DNA from: Planococcus citri | Taxonomy: Eukaryota > Arthropoda > Insecta > Hemiptera > Pseudococcidae | Length of the DNA stretch: 64,000 nucleotides | NCBI RefSeq assembly: GCF_950023065.1 | Contig: NC_088680.1 | Span: forward strand, 60,115,350-60,179,349 | Direction: 5' to 3' | In this document: positions 39,772-50,283 of the stretch, piece after piece | How positions within the stretch are numbered: the stretch's first letter is position 1 | How the letters are laid out: every line of letters starts with the position of its first letter | Translations under genes and position numbers: made by a program | The notes under the pieces: generated by a model | The model's database searches: none | Told to the model about the DNA's origin: nothing | What the model saw: only the letters and a program-made list of their open reading frames with translations

Positions 39772-40720
39772 ATACCCTCGTGACTTTTTGGTGAAAGAAT
39801 CACCAATATTTGTGTGATTCAGTACAACTGGTGAATTCTGGCAAATCTTGGTAACTGATTCACCAGAGGTCACCAGGATTCACCAGAAGTCACCATGATT
39901 CACTAGAACATTGAAAAGTCATATTTCATACCCTGGTGACTTTTTGGTGAAATATTCACCAAAATTTGAGCGAGTTTGTACACCTGATTCACCAGTAGTC
40001 ACCAGGATTCAACAGAACTTAGAAAAGTCACATTTCATACCTTGGTAAGTAACTACATATTTGGTGGCAGACCCACCAAGCAGTGCCCATATTTCAGTGA
40101 TTTTGTACACTTGGTAACTTCTGGTGAATCTTGGTGACTGATTCACCAAAAGTCACCAGGATTCACCAGAACATTGAAAAGTTGTATTTCATTCCCTGGT
40201 GACTTTTTGGTGACAGATTCACCCAGAAGTGTCCATATTTGAGCGATTTTGTAAACCTGGTGACTTCTGGTGAATCTTGGTGACTGATTCACCAAAAGTC
40301 ACCAGGATTCACCAGAACTTGGAAAAGTCATATTTTATACCCTGGTGACTTTTTGGTGACAGATCCACCAAGAAGTGGCCATATTTGAGCGATTTTGTAC
40401 ACCCGATGACTTCTGGTGAATCTTGGTGACTGACGTCTATTGCCTTTTTTATGGTGAATCCATGATGTTAAAATCGGCTGAATGTGCTGAGGACCCTAGA
40501 AATTTATTTTGAATGTCTGGTGACTCCTTGGTGAATTCCGGTGACTTCCATTTGACAGATTCACTGGAAGTCGCCAAGTAAGTTTATTGTCCTTTTCTGG
40601 CGAAATGTCGGTAAGAAATTGCCACAATGTTCTCATGTCCATTGAAATTTTTTTCAATGGTTTGTGATTACTTTGTGAATTCTGGTTATTTCTTGCTGTC
40701 TGATTCATCAGTAGTTACCA
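39772..40720. repeat. minisatellite array 1, right part
   Basis: Same GGTGA/TCACC units as 36825-37818 but in a shorter variant of roughly 120 bases, with CTTTTTGGTGACAGATTCACC and GAACATTGAAAAGTCATATT phrases. Ends near 40720 by decay. Confidence 0.8.
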
Positions 40721-40976
40721 CGTGAGGTTTTTGTCATTTTTAAAATAAAATCTTCATGTTAACACGTTAAAACTATAGTTTTTAATGTTTCTTATTATAA
40801 AATCCACGAGAGATTATATGTAGCTACTCAGTACTCATGCATTCTTGCGGATCGCTGTATGATTCTTGAGCGTTGTTGTTTATGTCTATGAAATCAGTAG
40901 ATTATTTTGCCACAGAATCAAGCAACAATTTTTCCTCAAAAATTATTGCAATGCTCATGTTTGAAAAATATGATTT

Positions 40977-42518
40977 TCATGCTGGGCTAAATTGCCTCAA
41001 CACTGCTAGAAAATTGATAGCTGCTCCCAAAATCTATAAAGTGATAAAAATGAATTAAAGTAACCTAAATTGAATATAAATATTTTAGGGGGGGAAAACC
41101 CTACCGTAGATAGAATCGACCGATCGATCGTCATATACCCCCTAAAAGTAATCTTCGGTTTTCTAGTTTCAATAGTATACAAGAATAATAGAATTATTGG
41201 TAGGCAATTTTTCTTCCTTTGTAAATTCCCATTCAATAGAACGTTCTTTAATTCGCGTACCATCTGAAATGAAACAAATTAAAAAAAAATTTATTCCACA
41301 ATCAGAATAGGGTAGGTATGAATGAACTTTTATGGTACAATTCACCAACTTTATTCAAGACTGAATGTGCAGTTTCGCAGTATATCATAACACAAATCGA
41401 ACTTATTATAAGACCATAAATATACACCATTGCTAGATGTTTGTCATTCAAGTAAACGAATGAAGCTACTGCTAAGTAAACGCTGCATGTACCAATGATT
41501 ATAACAGTTGAAAACATAATCAGAAAAATAATCGAATGGATGTTGATAAATTCATCGTTCAAATCGCATAACATTACCCACAAACGTATGAGACGACCCA
41601 AATCTGCAATATTACGTTTGTGAAGAGCTTGCTGTTTGGAGAAAAAAAATAATATATTAAGATTTTTCATGAATCGAAACGATGGAAAATTTGTTTTCCA
41701 CTGGAAAAAAAAATCATACTTGAACCAAACTGGTTATCTTTTTTGCTACTCCACCGGTGTATATATTGTTAATAATCCAGTATATCGTCACATAGGCAAT
41801 GGCATGGAATATGTACAAAAGTGTGAATGGATTCACCATGATCAAAGAAGATGGTCGTTGTTGCGATGCACCCAATGTACATACTGTGACCATGACAAAA
41901 GTTGTTAAAAGAAATAGTCCTTGGATTTTCCACCGTGAAGAAGATTTGAACGGAGTTTTCGTTAATTTTTCTATTTCGATCTACAACAGTTAAATATTGT
42001 ACTTACCATTTTATTAAATTTGATAACGCCTACAATAATTTTCATTGCTGTTTCGTGGTGATATTCTCACTTGGAAAATCATCCAGCTTTGCCAATAATG
42101 TTTTAATTTTTCGGTCTTATTCCATGTTATGAAAGGAAATGTTAGAATAAGTGTTCTCATGGCTGCTTGGAGGGAATAACGCGTCAAATTTAAGAAATTG
42201 AAATCTCGTAAAACGTTGACATAGCTATCGTACAAGAGAACTACTTCTTCTACATTGGCAACGAGAAACACCGCCACGGAGATGATGGAGATGGTTATGG
42301 AACATAATTGACTGAGTTTGGTTTCTTTAAAAATAAAATTCCAGGTTATCCAAAAAAAAAAAAAAAAAAAAAAAATGCTTACCTTCATCAAAATTGATAA
42401 ATGGAAAAATTGCGAATATTTTTAAGGAATGAATTATATTCTTGAAACAAAAAAAATATTCGTTGTCATTTCGAATCACAGTTTTCATTTTCTTCTCATC
42501 TGTTTGATTCCTTTTCAT
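40977..42518 (-). CDS. gustatory receptor Gr3 (382 residues, 6 exons)
   Basis: Exons: 42518-42383, 42324-42071, 41980-41720, 41631-41350, 41263-41105 and 41033-40977; the sum is 1149 bases. The ATG at 42518 (MKRNQTDEKKMKTVIRNDNE) matches the Gr2 start; the frame is open further up to 42578, so a longer N-terminus is possible. Family words: FITWNKTEKL, LWVMLCDLNDEF, YCETAHSVLNK, ETRKPKITFRGYMTIDRS, and NFLAVLRQFSPA at the end. The donor of exon 4 is the weak AAA/GTTGGT, required by phase. Same fused exon 5 as Gr2, so the two share a recent ancestor. A poly-A tract of about 25 bases lies in intron 1. Confidence 0.88.
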
Positions 42519-43993
42519 AAAGTTTGCATTCAATTGATGATTACCTACCATGTCTCGTGATAAATATTGTAATTTCATATTATTTCAGGTACACGAAGCC
42601 CTTTTCCAATCGAGGTGGAGTGAATCAATTTTGAATGCGTTCTGTGTATAATATTGATGTCAAATTGCTATGTTGGCCTACCTATTAAATTATAGACTTG
42701 ATTTCTCGATAGATTATTTCTGTATGAACGTTCATTTGATAATATTGTATCAAAATCATCCAATTTTCTGTCAATCAAGCATAATCCATTTTTATATCTT
42801 GATAATATTATCATAATTAGGTTGGAACATTGGATTTCCTCTTCATGTGATCCGTTTTGATGGGTTGCATGACATTTTTTTATTAAGTACTACATAGCTT
42901 CTAAAATGAACTCACTTTGTGATTCAAACATTTCCAAAAATGCTCAGACTAAATTCTGATATAAATTTTAGATTTTTTTCCAAAATTTTAACCCATTTTG
43001 ATAGATTGCATTCAAGACAAATAGGTATATGGCACTTTTTCAAAAATATTGAATTCATGACTCAATTTTGAGCTCAAAATTTTTCAAAATGATTAAAAAA
43101 CATTTGGTGAAAAGTTTTAATTAACTCCCAAAATTTTAACTCATTTTGTTGGCCGCATGACACTTTTTCAAAAATTCCAAAAATTATTGCCCTATTTTTG
43201 GACTAAAATTCTTGAAAGGCGATCAAAAACTGTTTTGGTTAGGAATTTTTGATTTTCTCATGAAATTTTAATTCATATCTATTCATGAATCATGTGACTC
43301 TTTGACATAGTGCAATATTATGCCTTCGCCTCTTAAGGTGGACATTCTTATAATATTTCATAATACTGCAAGTTAGGTAACGTGTAAAATAGAATGACGT
43401 CGTACAGGTCATTGAACCTTCTCGCCAAATATACCGGCATGTGCCAAAGGACTGTATTGTGTAGAAGAAGATCCTACGTCTATATTATGAGCTGCTGTGG
43501 TGCTAAATCCTCACTTGGTCAGTTGGTCTCTGTAAGTATGCGTTAGCTGGTTCTCTGTCGCTTGCTGATTTAATGTGGCTATGAACACGCCCGCCCCTAG
43601 GGGAGGCCATAGCCAAGTTTCTTTTATTTAACACTATCTCGCTCATGGTTAATATAATTTGACTTAATTATTAATTGATCCGATGATCGATTGATAGTAC
43701 TTTTTTGGTAATTCAGGATGTACCTATTAGGCATAACTGAATTATGCAAAGTGTTACGTGTGTTTTGTTTAGTTAACTTCCATCGATGCTCTTAGTAACT
43801 ATTAGGGGAGCCACTGAAAGAGATGGAAAAAAGCGTATAGTGTTCAGTAAGTGGTGAAAAGTTTTTATCATAGTTCATTTGACCAAGGTCCAAGGTGTTG
43901 TGATCTATGACTGTAAATATTAAAGATAGCATTATTTCAACATACCTAGTCATAGGCCCATTTATTTGTACCTAATTTACTCATCCTACCTAC
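42519..43993. other. spacer upstream of Gr3
   Basis: Between 42840 and 43330 lies another copy of the degenerate AAAATTTTAACCCATTTTG family. The block 43330-43990 contains GC-richer unique sequence (CGCCCGCCCCTAGGGGAGG near 43590) that looks like mobile DNA but has no border I could define. No ORF. Confidence 0.45.
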
Positions 43994-44392
43994 CAGAGCT
44001 GAAAACGGTTACGCTACCCACTTATTGGTATCTGGTTAAAATACTGGTCTAACCCGCTAGTAGCTGGTATTGAGTTGTTGATTCGGGTACAGATAGTAGC
44101 ATATAGCGAGCACAACCTGATCGTTCTTGCACTTAGTCTGCGCACGCACCCCAAAACTTGATAATGTGTAAGTGGGAGGAGTTGGGCTTCAATACCTGTT
44201 GTTTGTATGTGTGGTTGACGTTTGATGGTGACTGATGACAATGATGACGTCATGCCGGTACACCCGCTATGCATACAACATGCTACCAGCTACAATGTGA
44301 ACTGGTGTGCTACCAGCTATTTGCGAGCAGCGGGAATTTACAGTACAGGTACAGTAGTTACCCGCTGTTAGTGAGTACTGTTTTCAGCTCTG
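43994..44392. mobile_element. 399-bp hAT-type MITE
   Basis: Ends CAGAGCTGAAAACGGTTACG and, as complement, CAGAGCTGAAAACAGTACTC. A perfect 8-bp duplication CTACCTAC flanks it (43986-43993, 44393-44400). TACCAGCTA/TAGCTGGTA-like words recur inside. No transposase. Confidence 0.88.
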
Positions 44393-44860
44393 CTACCTAC
44401 ATGCCTGCAAGTAAATGGATAAAGTTTCAATACTTGTTTAATTATTGTCATTTCTCTGCTGATCTACCTATCAACAGAATAGATAGATCATTTATTTAAC
44501 TAAGTTCATTCATTTGCATACCATATTGAAAAATATTTATAGCGATGTATGTTAATAATGTTTAATTTCACATGATCGGAAAATGAGTAGTTTCCTAGTC
44601 AGTTTTGTGGTTGGAAAATACATCTTTAACGCATATATCAAAACAAGCGCAGAAAGTAGTGGAAAGTAACTGTTTTCTGCACATGTTTACAAATTCGAAA
44701 TTTACATTTTTTTTAACATTTCAGCATTTATTTTCCTCTCATATGAAATTAAAATAGTATAAGTGATAGAATTGGACAGTAATGCGATTAACTTTCCGCT
44801 CCTATCACGTAATATACTATTTGTAAATAGTGTAAATATGAATGTACCTACAATATAATA
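44393..44860. other. AT-rich spacer
   Basis: No ORF, repeat or splice pattern that I can support. Confidence 0.4.
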
Positions 44861-45761
44861 AGGTAAAGTGGGGTAATTCCGATAGCAAGCCCTAGCTTTG
44901 TTGCAAAACACATTTTGGCACAAATGATGAAGAAAGTAGGTAGTTTTAGTGCTAACCTACACCCATTAATGATCAGATGGTTCATCTGCTCTGTTTTGTC
45001 AAGTCTGTGCAGTGTTCAAAATCTGAATGCCCAAATCCTTTGCTGCAAAAAACAGTGCACTTTTGAAACTCGTTTTTATCGTTCAAAACTTGTTGAAAAA
45101 TTCTGTTTAGAAGCTGATATTTGATGAATATGTGTTAAAGTGTCAGTACCTCTTTTGATTTTGCTTATATAATTATTTGTTTGGTGGCATTGAATTATTA
45201 AACATGTAGATCATTTTTCATGCCGTGGGGTAATTCCGATAGCCCCAGCAAAATTGTCTTGCAATGTTTTTTTCTCTGTTTTGATGTATTATAGTTTTAG
45301 GGGGTCGAAATTATCAAAGAAAATCCTCAAAACGGGGCATTTTTCTCTAGTTGGTCTAGTTTTCAAAAATTATGCCTCAAAAATGCCTAGTTGTAAAAAA
45401 ATTTTAATTTTTGTTCTAATGATTCAATTTACATGAAATAAAAACCTAAATATGCAATAAATGGTATATTTCAACATTACTGGCTCAGAATTACCCTGGG
45501 AGAATTTCTTTCCTTATAAAACTCGTTATCGGAATTACCCCATTTTTAGGGTAATTCTGATAACTCAACCTTCCAAAATGTTTTTTCAATTATATGTATG
45601 AAGCCTTTACACAAATCACTCTTCAATATAGTCAATGTGTAGCTGAAGGATGTAGGAATAAAGTTGTTACATCATTTTTGCTCCAAAATGTACAGGAAAT
45701 CCAAAAAATGAGAAGTTGCTAAAATTTTGAATTTTGCCATCGGAATTACCCCACTTTACCT
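44861..45761. mobile_element. 901-bp TA-flanked element with AGGTAAAGTGGGGTAATTCC termini
   Basis: Inverted ends agree over about 24 bases (AGGTAAAGTGGGGTAATTCC, then GAT). TA duplications stand at 44859-44860 and 45762-45763. The end word GGGGTAATTCCGATA recurs inside at about 45227 and, inverted or altered, at 45490 and 45532-45558. No ORF of transposase type. Non-autonomous Tc1/mariner-like element. Confidence 0.85.
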
Positions 45762-45931
45762 TAAGTAAATCCAAGTTTGATTTATTATGTATCGTATCTT
45801 GTGATTAATGTGTGTGGTTATTTAGATTGACTACAACCCTTCTGAGCTAGCTAGGCAACAAGCAATTATTCCCCTCCTAAAGAATAATTCTATAATCTTC
45901 ACCCACCATATTATTGAGTACCAACTTAATT

Positions 45932-46139
45932 CATCATCATCAACATCATAGTCGCAAGCGACTAGTATGCCCCCAACAACGACTGTCGCTCCTCTCTGTC
46001 TTGAGCTAGCATGGCCGTATTTGCAACTGAACCAACTATTTTCCGGACTGTATCGGTCCACCTTGTTGGAGATCTTCCTCTCCCTCGTGTTCCGGGGGGA
46101 CGCAGGATATTGAGGATACCATCATACACTGTGCACCGA
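45932..46139 (-). mobile_element. 5'-truncated LINE insertion, RT C-terminal tail
   Basis: A 12-bp duplication ACCAACTTAATT (45920-45931 and 46140-46151) flanks a 208-base insert. On the minus strand it reads RGRGRSPTRWTDTVRKI and AQDREERQSLLGAY, the typical tail of LINE endonuclease/reverse transcriptase proteins, then a stop and a short (ATG)n-like 3' tail at about 45932-45950. A microsatellite tail with no poly-A suggests an RTE-like or related clade. Confidence 0.85.
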
Positions 46140-46151
46140 ACCAACTTAATT

Positions 46152-46515
46152 ACCCTACTGTAATCCTTCTAATTTCTAACCATATCAACTTTTTCAAAAA
46201 TAGCATTTGAAACAAAATTCTTGAAAACTGTGAACTGAACAAGGTAATCCGAAAGTATGTAGGTAGGTACCTATGGTTTTTATTAAATAGGTAGATGGAA
46301 TTTTATAAGATTATTATAACTTTGAGACAGGTATGTACGTTGTAATGAAACGGCTTCTAACGGTTATTTTTCATTGCTGATTATCTCGTGGAAATTATGT
46401 TGAATTTTGCGTGATAAAATTGGTGAATTTTCATCTAAATAGATCTGTTTCTTATAAGTAGGTAGGTATTTTCTTGAATATGTGTGATTATTCTGCTTGT
46501 TTTTGGAAGCATCAT
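46152..46515. other. spacer downstream of Gr4
   Basis: AT-rich DNA between the LINE insertion and the Gr4 stop codon. No feature supported. Confidence 0.4.
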
Positions 46516-49500
46516 TCATGTGGTAGCGAATTGTTTCAAGACTATCAGATAATTTACAATTATCGCATAAATCTAAAAAACAAAAATTCAATGTTTTTTT
46601 TTTCAAATTTTTTGAAAAGGTTGTATGTACTATGTACTTACTAAATAGCATAGATTGTCTAATTACCGATATCATTTGCGCACGATCCAAAGTCAAGTAC
46701 CCACTTAAATCAATTTCTGGATTTCGAGCTTCTATTACTTCCAGAAAATACTGAATCTGAGTAAACAAAAATGAGATAAAATGATTTTTTTTCGATCTTG
46801 GAATTACTCTTGAATTTAGCAAATTCAAAGTTACAAATTTTTGTAAGGTGGTCGAATTTTTCCAAAACCTGATGTTTTTTAGCTGTTGAAATATCTCGTC
46901 GTATAATCGCCATAATGCCAACTTAATTTGGAGAAATTCCGTTTGCGACGCACAGTGGGCCCTAGACCCCCCCCCTCCCTGAAACGGTGATAATTGGGAT
47001 TCGACCTTCATCGGTGTGTAATTTGTCGATTAATTTGTTTTCGAGGTCTTAGAATTCGAATCTGCAATTATTTTTTTGTTGAGGAGGGGGGTGAGTCGTG
47101 GGGAGGGAGGGGGAGATTTCAAATTTTGAAATTTTGCTCAGATTACCGTGTATAATATGTCGATTTATATGTTTTCGAGGTTGTAGAGTTCGAATCTAGA
47201 GTTATTTTTTGGTAGGGATGGAAGTGGGGGGGGGGGGTGAGAAGGTGAAAAATTCCACATTTAGTTTTCATGTGCAAGTTGACAGTGTTTTATATAAAAT
47301 CGGAACTTTTTTTTGAAAATTTCGAAAAATATCGGTTACATTATTTGATTTGAAAATTGTTAAATTACCTACCTTATTTGGCTTATTGATCACTTTTTTA
47401 TACGACATGTGCCAGCCAGAAGGTAGGAGGAGGGGGTTTCTTACCGGGACTCAAAATACAGACATCTTCTATGTAAATTATTAGAATTATGAGACGAATA
47501 ATTAAAATCAACTGATCTACAACTGTATTTTTCTTTGTTTCAGGTGAGTTGAAATTTGAGAATAAGAAAATAGTACATATATGATCTTAAGTCATCAATC
47601 ACTCTTTCACGTGAATGAGTCATTTTCATTCTACAATTTGTAGGAAAATCTCTCATCAGAGAATAGAATGAAGCAAAGTGCAATGGAAAGAAAAATCTTC
47701 GCGTATGCAGGTACCTATTTTGGAGAAATAAAATAATACCTGGATATGTACTTAGATATAAGTTAGGTAGGTTTACCGAGCGTAATTTTTCTCCACTCGT
47801 ATCGGTGATATTATTATTCAAAATAATTTCTTCGATTTTTGATGTTATCTATAAAATCAACAATAATTGCCAAGCACTGAATCAATTAATAATGTTGAAA
47901 GTTGGATGAATCCAAGCTCAAATCATTTCTAAAATCGAATCACTATTCAATTTAAATTAGATATCTACCTACTTGTTTCAAAGTTGAATTTGCTGCTTCG
48001 TACAAAAAAACGATATTCGCAATGCAAAATATACCAGGCAGAAAAAAAGTCATCCCAGCTACCGTATTCCCTTGAACGAAATATAAATACAAGGAATAGT
48101 ACGTGAGGGTTACAACATCCACGACACATATTGATATATAGGATACGAATAATCCTGAATTTGATGTGTTGAATTTATCATTTAAGTCACATAAGTGGTT
48201 CCAAAGATGGGCCAGTTGCTGTAAATTTGTCTGCGAATGATCCGTCATAGATGTCTGAAAAATTACTCAAAATGATTTTACCTACATATCGAATTGTGTG
48301 AATTATTTTGCCACTTCCTATGTTATTATGTGGTGTACCCACTTACTCGTATCAAGCTCACGATATTTTTGGCCTCGAATTCGACGTATTTACAATTAGC
48401 CCACCAGAGAATGAATATAAACTGATACATTAACATTCCAACAGCTATAGAAGAAATATGCGTGTTGAAAATTAAAATATAAAAAGTGTAGTCAGTTTTA
48501 ATGGCCGAACATGACAGCAAAGTCCATAATGTTAGACAAATAGCAGTCCTGTGGATTTTTTTCTTCACTGGTGATTTATAAGGTATCCCCATCAAGGTTT
48601 CCAATTCTTTCTGAAAAATTACTTATTTTAGTCAAACTAACGTAGGCAAATTGGATTGGAAAACGTTTCTATTTAAAACCATAAGGCTACTTACTTGGTA
48701 ATTTGACCAATCATCGAAAATCAAGTGCATGCTTCCGGATTTTTTCCAAGTTACGAATGGAACTATCAAGAAAAATACGCGAGCGTATGTTGTAGGTATT
48801 AAACGAACCAGGAAATTGAAATTGAAAGAATTCGCTAGCAAAGGAGAGACTGTTCGATAGGTTAGTTTAGTTTCATTGATAAATGATATAAAATACCAAA
48901 CTATGCTGAATCCTACGAATAATCGAGAAAACGAGAGTCCTGATTGGGTTCCTGAAGAAAATTCGCAAAAATTATCGATAGATAGGTGAGGAGGTGGATA
49001 GCAAAACGCAATAACTCCAAAATTACGAAAATTGAGTTTGATATCTATCCTTATGTAAAATTCAACGGGGAATCCATTCCCGGTGTCAGATTTTGTCCAT
49101 TAGTTGAATATCATAGCGCAATCGAGGAAAACAAGTCTGATTTTAGAGCTAAATGCATTGAAAAATGAGATTTTGTTTGCAAAACGCAATAACTCCACTA
49201 CTTTTTATAAATTTCAGTTGCGCAGATGTGGTAACACTGTTTTCTTTCATCGGGTGGGTACTGAAAATCATTGGGTAGGAGTTACTTAAAAAAATGGTGC
49301 TTTCGTTGCCACTCTCTGAATGCCATATCACACACAGGAATTGTTTTAATTTCACATTCCATTTTTTTAATTGTTTTGTATCGACAATTCTCGATTAAAC
49401 ATCAATTTTTTCAAATAAAAAATACGGTTTTTTGCAGAAAAACACCAAAAAAAAAAATTTTGCGTTCAAAACGCAATAACTTTTTTTTCTTTTCCTCACT

Positions 49501-49830
49501 GTGCTTACCCAGGTGACCGAAATTTTGAAATTGAGTGGAAATTTTATTTGTGGCACCTTCCCCTTTCATTTGACACCAATTTCGGAACTCGACCCCTCAC
49601 CCTTCCCCTCCTGACAATTTTTCCTAATTTCCCAAAAAAACCAAAAATGGAGTTATTGCGTTTTGCTATCCACCTCCTCAGGTGTGCATTTGTGAATTCT
49701 TCGAGAAATTGAATAAATAATATGTATGTATGAGGTTACCTTTATGAAATGATAAAAATGGAAAAATTCCAAAAAATTGCAATCCTCGGTAAATTAGTTT
49801 TGTGCTGTTCAAATATTCGTTGTTTTCCAT
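46516..49830 (-). CDS. gustatory receptor Gr4 (370 residues, 7 exons)
   Basis: Exons: 49830-49740, 48951-48695, 48610-48347, 48254-47973, 47848-47777, 46756-46667 and 46572-46516; the sum is 1113 bases. The protein starts MENNEYLNSTKLIYRGLQFF and ends LIVLKQFATT. Family words: FVTWKKSGSM, LWNHLCDLNDKF, LYEAANSTLKQ, EARNPEIDLSGYLTLDRA and the final NYLIVLKQF. The 24-codon exon 5 (ITSKIEEIILNNN...) is separate, as in Gr1, Gr5 and Gr6. A longer frame upstream of exon 6 (46757-47011) is intron, because it overlaps a repeat fragment and has no acceptor. Intron 1 carries a 692-bp MITE. Closest relative is Gr5. Role: taste-neuron membrane receptor, ligand unknown. Confidence 0.88.
46957..47270. repeat. 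reversed fragment(s) of the GGGTAATTCTC transposon in Gr4 intron 5
   Basis: GTGATAATTGGGATTCGACC and GTTTTCGAGGTCTTAGAATT match the complement of 12140-12250 in order. A second partial repeat (GTTTTCGAGGTTGTAGAGTT) follows at about 47175. Fragment ends are not defined. Confidence 0.65.
48988..49679. mobile_element. 692-bp MITE in Gr4 intron 1
   Basis: Inverted ends GAGGAGGTGGATAGCAAAAC and complement agree over about 31 bases. The 4-bp duplication AGGT stands at 48984-48987 and 49680-49683. The word AAAACGCAATAACT from the ends recurs inside near 49179 and 49468. No transposase. Confidence 0.87.
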
Positions 49831-50283
49831 GATCACTCGGTATATAAACGTCGAATAAGTTTTTTTCTGGTTTTACGTGGGTAGTAGGTAAAGTACAAAT
49901 TGTGTTTATTATGTTTTGAAAACGTGAAAAACGATTTAGACTAATTGTTGTGATTTGAAATTCAATGTGACAACCTTGATTTTTCAAAATAAATTGTGCC
50001 TAATGTAGGTGATACTCGTATGAAGTAGGTAAGCAATTTTTTCATTTCAACAATTTATGTAAATTTAGGTACCTAATCGAAAAATATATGAGGTAGTAGA
50101 ATAATTTTTTATTAATTGATCGAAATTTTTCAGACCTTTTTTTTATTAGCCGTGTATTTTGAATTTATAAACTGAAATCATTTGCAAACTGATAATATTC
50201 GGTATTCGCATGAACTTGGTGTGATCGTGAGAGATAAAAAAATTAGGGTTAATAGGAAATTTCATTTTCGAGTAGACGCATTA
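49831..50283. other. spacer between Gr4 and Gr5
   Basis: Only about 450 bases separate the Gr4 start from the Gr5 stop, so the Gr4 promoter must be compact or inside this stretch. No defined element seen. Confidence 0.45.

Noticed and set aside
46757..47011. N-terminal extension of the minus-strand frame ahead of Gr4 exon 6
   Set aside because: It overlaps a transposon fragment, lacks a splice acceptor, and the true preceding exon (47848-47777) is found by homology with Gr1, Gr5 and Gr6.
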